From positions 1 to 64,000 of the forward strand of contig CAZGUH010000008.1 in NCBI GenBank assembly GCA_964529005.1: a stretch of DNA of 64,000 nucleotides, given 5' to 3'. The stretch's first letter is position 1. Each line of letters opens with the position of its first letter. The stretch comes from CAZGUH01 sp964529005. Its GTDB lineage: Bacteria; Actinomycetota; Acidimicrobiia; Acidimicrobiales; Ilumatobacteraceae. The position numbers and the translations under genes are program-made. Under the pieces are notes generated by a model. That model searched no databases and was not told the origin of the DNA. It saw nothing but the letters and a program-made list of their open reading frames with translations. Shown in pieces: positions 8,409 to 18,704 of the stretch.

Positions 8409-9167
8409 CGGGATCCGCTGCGGATCGAGCGGCACGAACCACACCAGGATCAGGCGGTCGACGTCCCACGATCGCGCCGTGTCGATCGCCGTACGATCGT
8501 CGAACGCAGCCCACGCAGTGGTGACGAAGGGCCTGCTGCCGGCGGCCTCGCGGGCGATCTCGATCAGCTCGCCGCCGCGTGGATGCGTCGCCCGCACGTT
8601 CACGCCGTCGCACCGCTCGCCGGCGATGCGCGCCAGCGCGACGCTGTTGACGCCGAGCAGCACCGGCGGGCGCAAGGCGGGAAGCTCGAAGCCGGCGTAC
8701 GTCTCGTGGCGGTCGGCGGTCCACAGCAGGTCGAGAACGTCGAGCTGATGCGACAGCACGGCGTGGCGCTCGGCCATCGTCGCTTTCAGTTCGATGCCGA
8801 GCGCGTCCTGCTCGCTGGCCCACCGCGATCCCGGCGCGGCGCCGGCGCCGAGCCCGAGCAACAGCCGTCCGTCGCTGATGCGCTGCACCGTCGCCGCTGA
8901 TGCCGCCAGCGTGCCCGCGGGACGGTTGTGGACGTTGACGACGAGCGACCCGAGCCCGATGGTGGTCGTCGTCGCCGCCAGCGCACCGAGCAGGCTGAAG
9001 CACTCCAACATCCCCGACCCCACCACCTGTCCCCGGCTGAGCACCCGCCCGTCGAGGTGATCGAACACCCACGCCGCGCCGTAGCCGAGATGCTCCGCCG
9101 TGAGCACGCCGTCGCGCAGCGCCGGCCACGAGGTCGTCGCCGGGTTGATCTGGATGTCGGTGATCAT
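8394..9167 (-). CDS. Luciferase-like (LLM class) flavin-dependent oxidoreductase
   Basis: This 257-residue TIM-barrel protein belongs to the luciferase-like monooxygenase family, probably using F420 or FMN. Typical segments are EHLGYGAAWVFDHL, TTIGLGSLVVNVHNRPAG, DGRLLLGLGAGAAPGS and PPVLLGVNSVAL. The substrate cannot be told from the sequence. It is short for the family, which often runs past 280 residues. It begins just downstream of a minus-strand tRNA, so read-through from that promoter is possible. Confidence 0.8.
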   Translation of the reverse strand: MITDIQINPATTSWPALRDGVLTAEHLGYGAAWVFDHLDGRVLSRGQVVGSGMLECFSLLGALAATTTTIGLGSLVVNVHNRPAGTLAASAATVQRISDGRLLLGLGAGAAPGSRWASEQDALGIELKATMAERHAVLSHQLDVLDLLWTADRHETYAGFELPALRPPVLLGVNSVALARIAGERCDGVNVRATHPRGGELIEIAREAAGSRPFVTTAWAAFDDRTAIDTARSWDVDRLILVWFVPLDPQRIPSPNG

Positions 9168-9172
9168 CGCGG

Positions 9173-9245
9173 TGCCGGCGGAGAGACTCGAACTCTCACT
9201 GTCGGCGTCCTAAGCGCCGTGCCTCTGCCGTTGGGCTACGCCGGC
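9173..9245 (-). tRNA. tRNA with anticodon UAG (leucine codon CUA), class I shape
   Basis: All four stems are perfect or nearly so. The acceptor is GCCGGCG/CGCCGGC. The D-arm runs GCCC to AGGC with GG in the loop. The anticodon stem CGGCG/CGCCG has loop CUUAGGA, giving anticodon UAG. The variable loop is 5 bases (ACAGU), and the T-arm GAGAG/CTCTC has loop TTCGAGT. The discriminator is A and the CCA is not encoded. UAG reads the leucine codon CUA, yet bacterial tRNA-Leu normally has a long variable arm, which is absent here. Real charging identity is therefore uncertain. Confidence 0.85.
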
Positions 9246-9255
9246 TGGCCGCCAC

Positions 9256-9261
9256 AGGATA
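9256..9261 (-). promoter_or_regulatory. Candidate -10 box for the tRNA
   Basis: TATCCT on the minus strand lies 10 bases before the mature tRNA 5' end, in the 27-base gap after the HerA-like gene. Confidence 0.4.
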
Positions 9262-9272
9262 TGTGGGCCGCA

Positions 9273-11633
9273 TCAGCGCACGGGCAGCCACGCGAGCACG
9301 AGACCGGTGACCTTGACGTCGCCGCGCTCCAGCGGCACGTCGATCTCCGCCACGTCCGCGGCCACCTCGGCCCAGCGCTGGTCGATCTCGATCAGATCCT
9401 CGGCGAGTTCGGCATCCAGGTGCTGCGCCTGCTCGGCGAGCGAGCCGACCTTGTTGCGGGCCGCCTCGATCCGCTTGCGGTCACCGCCGGAGCGGCGCCC
9501 CAGCTTGCCGAGCACCGATCCAACCATCCGGCGCCGTGAGCGGCGGCCGCCGAGGAGGTCACCCAGGATCGACCCCGCGGTCGACAGAAGGTCGTCGCTC
9601 GCCCGGCCGCGGGCATCGCCCTCCAATACGTCCACCCGGTCCTCGGCGGCTGCGATCTGCTGACGAAGCTTCATCGCCTTGGCTTCGTAGGTGTCGCGCA
9701 GCTTCGCCGTGGCGGCGTCGGCCTCGACGTCGGCGGCCGCGTCGCATCGGGCCGCGAACTGCTCCGCACTCTCACCTGGACGGCTGACGAGCTTCAACCG
9801 CTTGTTCCTCAGCAGCCGCAACGGCCGGCTGCGCACGAGGTGATCGACGAGGTCGCGCTCGATGCTCTTCCAGAACGCGTCCGTCGCGATCGGCGCCTCG
9901 GCGAGGCGGAACGTCATGCCCGTGGGCATCTCTTCGCGCAGATCGCGTTCGTCGTGGTCGACCGCGATCGCCCGCGAGACGTCGACAGCAGCCGAAAGCG
10001 GGAAGAGCACCGCTTCGTACTCCTCGTCGTGGACGAGGTCGGCGGTGGCGTCGTCGTATCGCAACGCCACACGCGCCAGCACGGCCGCGGCCAGCTGCCG
10101 GCCGGCCGGGTCTGCCCCCACCGCCGTCAGCCAGGGCGCAGCTGGATCGGCATAGCGCACGGGGATGCGGTCGGCGACGGCCGGCATCACGGTGGTCTCG
10201 TCGGCCGCCGGCACGGGTGGCGGTGGGGTGGCCGGCTCTGTCGTGGCACGCGACTCGTCGCTGCGCCCCTGAAGTGCGGCGATCTGGTCGCGCGTGAGAG
10301 GGCCGCGCAGGTAGCTCATCGCCCAGCGCGTCGTGAACACCTCGACCGCGTCCGTCGCGGCTCGACGGAGGACGAACTCACGCTTGGCCAGCCCGCTGAT
10401 CGTGGTGCTCACCGCGTCGACGTCGATGCCGCCGCTCGCCGCGCTCATCCCGGCCAGCAAACGTTGCTTGTCGCGCTCGGTCTGGAGCCGCCCGATCATC
10501 CACGTCCCCGCGTTGGACAGCGCCTTGTAGTCGACGTCCACCGGGTTCTGCGTGCTGAGCACGACGCCGACGCCGAACGCGCGCGCCTGCTTCATCAACG
10601 CCATGATCGGCTTCTTCGTCGGTGGCATCGCGGTCGGCGGCAGGTAACCGGCCACCTCGTCCATGTACAGCAAGGCGCGCAGGTCGGTCGTGCCGCTCTG
10701 TTGACGCATCCACGTGACGAGCTTGGACAGCACCAGCGCGGTGACGAACTGCCGCTCGTCGTCGCTGAGGTGCGCGGTCGTGACGATCGCCGCGCGCGGC
10801 CGACCCTCGGGCGCATGCAGCAACGCGTCGATGTCGATCGGCTCACCGGTGGCCCAGGCGGCGAAGCTCGGCGACGCCAGCAGCCCGTTCAAGCGCACGG
10901 CGAGCGCAGTGCGCTCGGCCGGTGGGAAGAACTGATCGAGCTCGAACACCCCGAGCTTGCGGATCGGTGGTTGCTGCACCTGCCCGACGAGCGATGCGAG
11001 GTCGAGCGCGTTCCGCGTGCTCCAGGCGTGATGGACGAGGTTCGACAAGAGGATGTGCTCGCGGCTCGACAGCGGATCCGCGTCGATGCCGACCAGGCCC
11101 AGCAGGCCGCTGACGTACCCCTCGATCTCGTCGGCGACATCCTCCGTGTCGCTCATGTCCTCCGGCGGCTGGAGCGAACCGACGAGGTTCATCGCCACCC
11201 CGGCGGTCGATCCGGGGGTGTAGATCGTCAGCTCCGCCGCGGCGCGCAGGCGCGCGACCGCCTCCGCGCCGTAGCCCCAATCGGCCAGGCCCTTGCTCCA
11301 CAGTTCCGCTTGGCGAGCGGCGAACTCGTCGGGGGAGATCCCCGCCTTCGCCGCGTCGCCCTCGTTGATCCAGGGGCGGAACTCACCGGGCTGCAAGGCC
11401 GGGAACGTGAGGCACAGGTTCGTCAGATCACCCTTGGGGTCGATCAGCAACGCCGGGATCCCCGCGGCGAGGCACTCCTCGATCAGGACGATGCCGAGAC
11501 CGGTCTTGCCGCTGCCGGTCATCCCGACGATCACGCCGTGGGTCGTCAGGTCGCCCGAGGCGACGACCGTGCGGGCGCCGGTGCGCTCGTGCGTCCCCGG
11601 ATCGACGCCGCCGCCGAGAAGGAGCTCTGCCAT
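9273..11633 (-). CDS. HerA-like ATPase with C-terminal coiled coil
   Basis: This 786-residue P-loop ATPase belongs to the HerA/FtsK-like group. The Walker A is GMTGSGKT at residues 37-44, followed by ALLIDPKGDLTNL. The Walker B lies in LLYMDEVAGYLPP with the sensor segment VGVVLSTQNPVDVDYKALSN, and WMIGRLQTERDKQRLL is typical of ATPases that act on DNA or at pores. After about residue 450 comes a low-complexity linker, then a region of unknown fold and a charged coiled coil ending GLVLAWLPVR. No nuclease (NurA) partner is adjacent, so a role in DNA processing is only suggested. A TAGTGT box 6 bases before the ATG implies a leaderless start. Confidence 0.75.
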   Translation of the reverse strand: MAELLLGGGVDPGTHERTGARTVVASGDLTTHGVIVGMTGSGKTGLGIVLIEECLAAGIPALLIDPKGDLTNLCLTFPALQPGEFRPWINEGDAAKAGISPDEFAARQAELWSKGLADWGYGAEAVARLRAAAELTIYTPGSTAGVAMNLVGSLQPPEDMSDTEDVADEIEGYVSGLLGLVGIDADPLSSREHILLSNLVHHAWSTRNALDLASLVGQVQQPPIRKLGVFELDQFFPPAERTALAVRLNGLLASPSFAAWATGEPIDIDALLHAPEGRPRAAIVTTAHLSDDERQFVTALVLSKLVTWMRQQSGTTDLRALLYMDEVAGYLPPTAMPPTKKPIMALMKQARAFGVGVVLSTQNPVDVDYKALSNAGTWMIGRLQTERDKQRLLAGMSAASGGIDVDAVSTTISGLAKREFVLRRAATDAVEVFTTRWAMSYLRGPLTRDQIAALQGRSDESRATTEPATPPPPVPAADETTVMPAVADRIPVRYADPAAPWLTAVGADPAGRQLAAAVLARVALRYDDATADLVHDEEYEAVLFPLSAAVDVSRAIAVDHDERDLREEMPTGMTFRLAEAPIATDAFWKSIERDLVDHLVRSRPLRLLRNKRLKLVSRPGESAEQFAARCDAAADVEADAATAKLRDTYEAKAMKLRQQIAAAEDRVDVLEGDARGRASDDLLSTAGSILGDLLGGRRSRRRMVGSVLGKLGRRSGGDRKRIEAARNKVGSLAEQAQHLDAELAEDLIEIDQRWAEVAADVAEIDVPLERGDVKVTGLVLAWLPVR

Positions 11634-11639
11634 GGCCGA

Positions 11640-11645
11640 ACACTA
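11640..11645 (-). promoter_or_regulatory. -10 box of a leaderless promoter for the HerA-like gene
   Basis: TAGTGT on the minus strand, 6 bases before the ATG at 11633, without a Shine-Dalgarno sequence. Confidence 0.45.
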
Positions 11646-11691
11646 CGGCGGCTGGCGGCAGCGACCGGTGCCGCCTCGCCGCGCGATCGGC

Positions 11692-12336
11692 TCAGCTCGC
11701 CTTGGGGATCACGCGGTAGGCGCAGCGTGACGCCCCGCTCAGCAGGTGTTGCTCCCTCTCGACGATGACGTCGGAGCCGAGCGTGGCGCGGAACAGGTCG
11801 AGCTCGTTGCGGCACAAGCCCACGCATGCGCCTGCGGCATCGGCGATGGGGCAGTGATGCTCGACCAGCAGCATCGAGCCGGCGTCGTCGATCGCTTCGG
11901 CGAGGTAGCCCTCGCTGCTGCGCACCGCGGCCAGCCTGCGCACCTTGACCCGGACGTCGGCGGTCTCGGGGACCGCATCGCGATACGCCGCCAGCTGACG
12001 GGCGGTCCGCGCGGCGAGGACCGCATCGAGCGCCTCCTCGCCCAGCGTCGAGCGGATCGCCTCGACGAGGTCGACGGTGAGGTCGCCGTGGCGGTCCGGA
12101 AAGAGCACGCTGGCGCGGGTGGAAAGCCGCCACAGGACGGGAGGGCGGCCGCGGCCGCTCGCCGGCCCGGTGGTGCGCTCGACCAGCCCCGCCGCTTCGA
12201 GGGCCTCGAGGTGCTGGCGCACCGCCGTGTCCGTGAGCCCGAACGACACTGCGAGCTCGGGGGCGGTGGCGTGTTCGACCCGCTTCAGACGCTCGACCAG
12301 TCGACGCTTGGCGTCGGTCAGCTCCGGCGTCGGCAT
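11692..12336 (-). CDS. SufR-like iron-sulphur transcriptional regulator
   Basis: This 214-residue repressor-type protein has an N-terminal winged helix-turn-helix (ATAPELAVSFGLTDTAVRQHLEALEAAGLVE, then a GRGRPP wing) and a C-terminal cysteine cluster: HHCPIADAAGACVGLC and, later, SRCAYRV. These four cysteines match the [Fe-S]-binding arrangement of actinobacterial SufR, which senses iron-sulphur status. SufR usually heads the suf operon; here no suf gene is present and the gene is divergent from two PLP enzymes, which makes those the likely targets. The ATG at 12336 follows TAGGCT by 7 bases. A reading frame continuing 563 codons further upstream is a shadow of the PLP gene. Confidence 0.85.
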   Translation of the reverse strand: MPTPELTDAKRRLVERLKRVEHATAPELAVSFGLTDTAVRQHLEALEAAGLVERTTGPASGRGRPPVLWRLSTRASVLFPDRHGDLTVDLVEAIRSTLGEEALDAVLAARTARQLAAYRDAVPETADVRVKVRRLAAVRSSEGYLAEAIDDAGSMLLVEHHCPIADAAGACVGLCRNELDLFRATLGSDVIVEREQHLLSGASRCAYRVIPKAS

Positions 12337-12343
12337 GGGCGCC

Positions 12344-12349
12344 AGCCTA
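12344..12349 (-). promoter_or_regulatory. -10 box for the SufR-like gene
   Basis: TAGGCT on the minus strand, 7 bases before the ATG at 12336, predicts a leaderless mRNA. The imperfect palindrome at 12361-12384 would cover the matching -35 region. Confidence 0.45.
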
Positions 12350-12360
12350 CCGGATTTCCG

Positions 12361-12384
12361 AAGTGCTGACTTGGTGTAAGCATT
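12361..12384. promoter_or_regulatory. Candidate operator between the SufR-like gene and the PLP genes
   Basis: An imperfect palindrome has half-sites AAGTGCTGAC and, on the other strand, AATGCTTACA, separated by 4 bases. It is the least GC-rich piece of the 78-base divergent gap. A winged-helix regulator bound here could block both directions. The assignment is inference. Confidence 0.35.
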
Positions 12385-12414
12385 GGGTCGTTGCGGGGCT
12401 GGCAGACTGCGGGC

Positions 12415-13900
<1,486 letters not shown>

Positions 13901-13929
<29 letters not shown>

Positions 13930-15217
13930 CGCCCAGGAGCTGAACGCCGTCGGCTGGCGCTGTGCGGTGTGCGGCGCGGATGTCCCGATCGACGCCGCGC
14001 TGGCGTGGCGCTGCCCCCATGCCACCGCAACCGATCGCCGTCACGTCCTGCGCCTACTGCGCCGTGCTGCGCCGTTGCGCCCGGTCTCGGATCGCAACCC
14101 GTTCGTCGCCTTCGATTCCGAATTCGCCTGGGCAGCGTTCGCTGCCGCCCACGGCATGGATCGCGCGGCACGCCGTTCGCTCGTCGACGCGCTCGACGCG
14201 CGCATCGCCGACGTCGCCGGTGTGGGGTTCCACGTCTCGCCGTTGCGTCGCGCCGCGGCGCTGTCCGACGCGCTCGGCTTCTCGCCGGCCGGCGGCATCT
14301 GGGTCAAGGACGAGACAAGTTCCGTCGCCGGCAGCCACAAGGCGCGTCACCTGTTCTCGGCGCTGCTCCACCTGCGCGCCGCCGAATCCGTGGGCGCCGT
14401 GCCGTGGCACGGCGACAGCGATCGCCCGCCGCTGGCGATCGCGTCGTGCGGCAACGCGGCGCTCGCCGCGGCGACGCTCGCCGCCGCGTGCGCATGGCCC
14501 ATCACGGTGTTCGTGCCCCCGTGGGCAGACACCGCGATCGTCGATGCGCTGCACGCGGTCGGCGCGGGCATCGAGGTGTGCGCCCGCCGCGCGGGCGACC
14601 CACCCGGCGACCCGTGCGTGCGCCGGTTCCGTGCGGCGGTCGACGACGGCTCGATCCCGTTCAGCGTGCAAGGCCCTGACAACGCGCTGTGCCTCGACGG
14701 CGGTCGCACGATCGGATGGGAGATCACCGAGCGGCTCGGCCACGCGATCGACCGGATCTTCGTCCAAGTCGGTGGGGGAGCGTTGGCGGCGAGCATCGGC
14801 GCGGCGTGCGCGGCAGCGGGTGTGCATCCGCGCCTGCACGCCGTCCAGACCGAGGGGTGCGCCCCCCTGGCGCGGGCGGTCACGCGCCTCGGGGCGGGCG
14901 ACGTCGCCGAGGCTGCCAGCCGCTGGGCCGAGCTGATGACACCGTGGGATCACGAGCCGCGATCGATCGCCGACGGCATTCTCGACGACGAGACCTACGA
15001 CTGGCTCGGGGTCGTGGAGGCGTTGACCGGCAGCGGCGGTGACGTCGTCGTCGCGCCGGAACGGCTGGTCGCGCAGGCGTACGAGTTGGCGACGACGGCC
15101 ACCGGCGTTCGCGTCAGCGCCACCGGCAGCGCCGGTCTGGCCGGTGTGATCGCACGCCGCAGCGACATCGACGACGACGAGCGCGTCGTGGTGATCTTCT
15201 CCGGGGCGGCGCGCTGA
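13901..15217 (+). CDS. PLP-dependent enzyme, threonine-synthase/dehydratase-like
   Basis: This 438-residue fold type II PLP protein has a Cys pair near its start (WRCAVCGADVP) followed by a further Cys-His (WRCPHA), reminiscent of the degenerate zinc ribbon on some threonine synthases. Lys147 in SVAGSHKARH should bind PLP, SCGNAAL is the phosphate loop, and VQVGGGALAASIG is the glycine loop. Residues ATGSAGLAGV near the C terminus also fit serine/threonine dehydratase relatives. The ATG lies inside the end of the preceding PLP gene. Whether the two proteins form one enzyme or act in sequence is unknown. Confidence 0.75.
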
Positions 15218-15223
15218 TCGCGC

Positions 15224-15847
15224 CTACGAGCTGACGAGCCGGGGGTCGGGCAGCACCTCGCGCAAGCGGCCGTCCGAGACGTCGTAGACGAAGCCGCGGA
15301 TGTCGCGCTTGTGCAGCAGGAACGGGCTGAGGTGCAAGCGGTGGATGCTCTGGCGGACGTCCGCGTACGGATCGGTGAACGACTCCAGGGGCCACGCCGG
15401 CCGGATGCCCACCTCGGCCTCGAGCGCGTTCTTGAAATCGTCCTCGCTGACGTTGTGCAAGCCGCAGTTCGTGTGGTGGATGAGCAGGATCTCGCGCGTG
15501 CCCAGCGAGCGCTGGGACAGCACGAGCGAGCGTTCCACGTCCGACGTCACGACGCCGCCCGCGTTGCGGACGACGTGCGCGTCGCCGTGGTCGAGACCGA
15601 GGATCTGGAAGATGTCCATGCGGCTGTCCATGCAGGCGACGATCGCCAACCGCCGGCGAGGCGCCAGCGCGAGCCCGCTGTCGGCGAACTGGGCGGCGAA
15701 CTGTTCGTTGTTCGCCAGCAGCTCGTCGGCGTTGGGATGGAAGCTCTCGTCGTCCGATGGTCGGGCGTCGGGGGCGTGGGGGGCGCCGAGGGGGGACTCG
15801 GCCGGTTCGGAGACGGCCACGGGGTCGATCATTGCCGCTTCGGGCAT
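15224..15847 (-). CDS. Beta-class carbonic anhydrase
   Basis: This zinc enzyme interconverts CO2 and bicarbonate. Of 207 residues, the first 45 or so are a low-complexity acidic extension. The zinc ligands are visible as ACMDSRM (Cys, Asp, Arg) and HHTNCG (His, Cys), with RNAGGVVTSDVERSL between. It converges with the PLP gene (6 bases between stops) and is divergent from clpP. The start could be ATG 15847 or ATG 15832; neither has a strong ribosome-binding site. Confidence 0.9.
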   Translation of the reverse strand: MPEAAMIDPVAVSEPAESPLGAPHAPDARPSDDESFHPNADELLANNEQFAAQFADSGLALAPRRRLAIVACMDSRMDIFQILGLDHGDAHVVRNAGGVVTSDVERSLVLSQRSLGTREILLIHHTNCGLHNVSEDDFKNALEAEVGIRPAWPLESFTDPYADVRQSIHRLHLSPFLLHKRDIRGFVYDVSDGRLREVLPDPRLVSS

Positions 15848-15880
15848 GCCGTGTCACATGGGCGTCCTCCGCGACCCCGG

Positions 15881-15886
15881 TAGCCT
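15881..15886 (+). promoter_or_regulatory. -10 box of a leaderless promoter for clpP
   Basis: TAGCCT lies 7 bases before the ATG at 15894, with no Shine-Dalgarno sequence. Confidence 0.45.
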
Positions 15887-15893
15887 GGCGATC

Positions 15894-16490
15894 ATGCCGG
15901 ACATCACGGTTCCCCAGGCCCTAGACGCGGGCGCGTTCGATCCGCGCAACGACATCTTCAATCGCTTGCTCCGCAGCCGCGTCATCCTGCTCGGCAGCGA
16001 CGTCAACGACGAGATCGCCAACCAGGTGTGCGCGCAGCTCCTGTTGCTCGACGCCGAGGACGACACGCAGGACATCTGGCTGTACATCAACAGCCCCGGG
16101 GGCTCGGTGACCGCCGGGATGGCGATCTACGACACGATGCAGTTCGTCGGGTGCGACGTGGCGACCGTGTGCCTCGGTCTGGCGGCCAGCATGGGGCAGT
16201 TCCTGCTCACCGCCGGCACGCGGGGGAAGCGCTACACGCTGCCCAACGCCCGCATCATGATGCACCAGCCGCTCGCCGGCCTGCGCGGCCAAGCGGCCGA
16301 CATCGCCATCCAGGCCGAGCAGCTGGCCTACACCAAGCGGCGCATGGCGGAGATCACCGCCGAGCACAGCGGCCAGACGTTCGAGCAGATCCAGGCCGAC
16401 AGCGAGCGCGACCGGTGGTTCACCGCCGAAGCCGCGAAGGAGTACGGCCTGGTCGACAACGTCATCGTGCGCCGCGGCGAGATCCGCTGA
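15894..16490 (+). CDS. clpP: ATP-dependent Clp protease proteolytic subunit
   Basis: ClpP is the serine peptidase of the Clp machine, working with ClpX or ClpC. At 198 residues it has normal length. The catalytic triad is visible as Ser in LGLAASMGQFLL, His in RIMMHQPL and Asp in ADSERDRW. The strand YINSPGGSVTAGMAIYDTM is also conserved. Actinobacteria usually carry a clpP1-clpP2 pair next to tig and clpX; this copy stands alone, so it may be an extra paralogue. A short hairpin (16492-16505) follows the stop. Confidence 0.95.
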   Translation: MPDITVPQALDAGAFDPRNDIFNRLLRSRVILLGSDVNDEIANQVCAQLLLLDAEDDTQDIWLYINSPGGSVTAGMAIYDTMQFVGCDVATVCLGLAASMGQFLLTAGTRGKRYTLPNARIMMHQPLAGLRGQAADIAIQAEQLAYTKRRMAEITAEHSGQTFEQIQADSERDRWFTAEAAKEYGLVDNVIVRRGEIR

Positions 16491-16555
16491 ACCGCCGTCT
16501 GGCGGGCTGATCGGGCGGATCCAGGTCGGTTGCGACGCCGCTCCGGCGCTGGCTC

Positions 16556-17008
16556 CTACCCGGCGTCGTCGGGTGTCGTGGTGCTCGTGGGCGGAGGCTC
16601 CGGCGCCACGGTTCCCACCGGGCCGATCTCGACCGCGCACGTCGTGCGCGCCCATTCGGCGACGGCGTGCGCTGGCTCTTCCGTGGCGTAGGCGGCGTTC
16701 GCCGCCCGCTGCACCGACTCGGGGTCGGCCGGATCGACGGTGTCGGCGGTCTCGAGGTTGACGACCAGCGTCTCCCACTCCTCCTCGATCGCCAGCGGTG
16801 CTTCCTCGGCGAGCCGGCGATACAAGGCGAGCGTCGCCTCGATGTCGGCGGGCGTGGCGATCGGCGCCACGAGCGCTGCCTGGTTGGCCGCCAATTCGCC
16901 GCAGAAGTCACCGGCTGAGCGGGTCGGCCCACCGCATGCGCTCAGGCCGATCCCCGCGACGGCGCCCGCGGTAAGGAGCGCGACGGAGCGTGGCCTGGGG
17001 CGAGGCAT
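16556..17008 (-). CDS. Putative lipoprotein, function unknown
   Basis: The 150-residue product has a basic start, a hydrophobic stretch and the lipobox LSAC at about residues 22-25, so it should be lipidated and surface exposed. The middle is alanine- and glutamate-rich helix, and the C terminus ends in a Pro/Thr-rich tail (EPPPTSTTTPDDAG). Two further Cys residues (DFCGEL and TTCAVE) could form a disulphide. GAGACT lies 6 bases before the ATG. I do not recognise the family. Confidence 0.7.
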   Translation of the reverse strand: MPRPRPRSVALLTAGAVAGIGLSACGGPTRSAGDFCGELAANQAALVAPIATPADIEATLALYRRLAEEAPLAIEEEWETLVVNLETADTVDPADPESVQRAANAAYATEEPAHAVAEWARTTCAVEIGPVGTVAPEPPPTSTTTPDDAG

Positions 17009-17180
17009 TTCGACAGTCTCTCAGCGTCGGCGCGCGCGGCGGCGTCATCAAGGCCCAGCCGCATGTGACACCCCGTCGGTACGATCGAGGAGCCGTCGTG
17101 GGACCGGCGCTCTCACCTGTCCCTCCTGGATGCGTCTCGCCGCGGGCGACCTGTGTCGCCGTGGCTCCGGGAGGTGGCCC

Positions 17181-18704
17181 ATGCTGGCAGCGGTCCGATC
17201 CGCAACGATCCTCGGCGCCGAAGGGCGCGCGATCACCGTCGAGGTGCACGTGGGCCCGGGCCTGCCCGGCCTGCATCTCGTCGGCCTGCCCGACGAGGCT
17301 GTGCGCGAGTCGCGCGACCGCGTGCGTGCGGCGATGCTGTCCAGTGGGTATGCGTGGCCGAACCAGCGAATGACCGTCAACCTCGCGCCCGCCGGCCAGC
17401 GGAAGGGGGGATCGGGCCTCGATCTCGCCATCGCCGTGGGCATCCTGGCTGCAACTGGGGAAGTGCCGAGCGACGCGATCGAGCGGCACGCTTTCTTCGG
17501 CGAACTCGGTCTCGACGGCACGTTGCGCCCTGTGCCCGGGGTGGCGCCGATGGTCGCGTCCGCCGCGGACTCTCATATCGCGGTCGCGCCCGCAGCAAGC
17601 GCGCGCGAGGCGCGCGCGGCCGCGGGCGGCGGGGTGCGGGTCGTGACGCGCCTGCGCGAGGCGGTCGAGGCGTTGAAGGGTGAGGCGTCCTGGCCAGATC
17701 CACCCGCCGACGACGCGGTCGACGAGATCGACGACGTCCCCGACCTCGCGGACGTGCGCGGCCAGCCGGCGGCGCGGCTGGCGCTCGAGGTCACGGCGGC
17801 CGGCGGTCACCACCTCTTGCTCGTCGGGTCGCCTGGCTCGGGCAAGACGATGCTCGCCCGCCGGCTGCCGGGGCTGCTGCCGCCGCTCAGTCGTGAGGTC
17901 GCGCTCCAGACGACGATGGTCCATAGCGCGGCTGGCGTCCCCCTCCCGCCGAGCGGTCTGGTGGCGCGGCCGCCGTTCCGGGCGCCGCACCACTCGTCGT
18001 CGATGATCGCTCTTGTCGGCGGCGGCAGCGCGACGCTTCGACCGGGCGAGATCAGTTGCGCGAACGGCGGAATCCTCTTCTTGGACGAACTCGGCGAGTT
18101 CTCGCCCGTGGTGCTCGATGGCCTGCGCCAACCGTTGGAGGACGGGGTCATCCGCCTGGCACGCGCCCGTGCGTCGGCGACGTTGCCGGCGCGGTTCCTG
18201 CTCGTCGGCGCCACCAACCCGTGCCCATGCGGCGGCGGGCCGCCCGGCGCGTGCGTCTGTGACGAGGCCGCCCGCGCCCGATATCTGCGCCGCTTGAGCG
18301 GCCCGTTGCTCGACCGCTTCGATCTGCGCGTCAGCGTGCAGCGGCCCGACGTCGACGATCTGGTGACCGCGGGGGGAGGCGAGCCGACTGCGGTGGCCGC
18401 CGCGCGCGTCGCGCGGGCGCGCCAGCGGGCGCTCGACCGCTCCGGTGTGTTGAACGCCGCGCTGCACCCGGGCGCGCTCGACCGCCACGCGCCGTTGGCG
18501 GACGAGGCCCAGGCGATGCTGCGGTCGGAGCTCGAATGCCATCGCCTCACCGGGCGCGGCTACCACCGCGTGCGCCGCGTGGCCCGAACGATCGCCGACC
18601 TCGACGAGTCCGCCGGCAGCGACGTCATCCAGGCGCGCCACGTTGCGACCGCGCTCCAGCTGCGAGTTCAGCTGTCCGGGGCGGCCGGAGGGCGAGCAGA
18701 GTGA
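17181..18704 (+). CDS. comM: YifB/ComM-type Mg-chelatase-like AAA+ ATPase
   Basis: ComM is a hexameric helicase that promotes branch migration during natural transformation. The 507-residue protein has an N-terminal ChlI/Lon-like domain (GLPGLHLVGLPDEAVRESRDRVRAA), a Walker A GSPGSGKT near residue 216, FRAPHHSSS, the Walker B ILFLDELGEF, and a cysteine-rich insert (NPCPCGGGPPGACVC). GGGAGG lies 6 bases before the ATG at 17181, which fixes the start; the frame is open further upstream without family similarity. It overlaps dprA by 4 bases (GTGA), the common comM-dprA pair. Confidence 0.9.
   Translation: MLAAVRSATILGAEGRAITVEVHVGPGLPGLHLVGLPDEAVRESRDRVRAAMLSSGYAWPNQRMTVNLAPAGQRKGGSGLDLAIAVGILAATGEVPSDAIERHAFFGELGLDGTLRPVPGVAPMVASAADSHIAVAPAASAREARAAAGGGVRVVTRLREAVEALKGEASWPDPPADDAVDEIDDVPDLADVRGQPAARLALEVTAAGGHHLLLVGSPGSGKTMLARRLPGLLPPLSREVALQTTMVHSAAGVPLPPSGLVARPPFRAPHHSSSMIALVGGGSATLRPGEISCANGGILFLDELGEFSPVVLDGLRQPLEDGVIRLARARASATLPARFLLVGATNPCPCGGGPPGACVCDEAARARYLRRLSGPLLDRFDLRVSVQRPDVDDLVTAGGGEPTAVAAARVARARQRALDRSGVLNAALHPGALDRHAPLADEAQAMLRSELECHRLTGRGYHRVRRVARTIADLDESAGSDVIQARHVATALQLRVQLSGAAGGRAE

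Noticed and set aside
9840..11768. A 642-codon plus-strand frame opposite the HerA-like gene
   Set aside because: Composition is shadow-like (Arg, Asp, Val and His-rich), and Walker motifs read on the minus strand.
16492..16505. A terminator after clpP
   Set aside because: The CCGCC/GGCGG hairpin is only 5 bp and is what GC-rich sequence gives by chance. It is mentioned with clpP and not listed as a feature.
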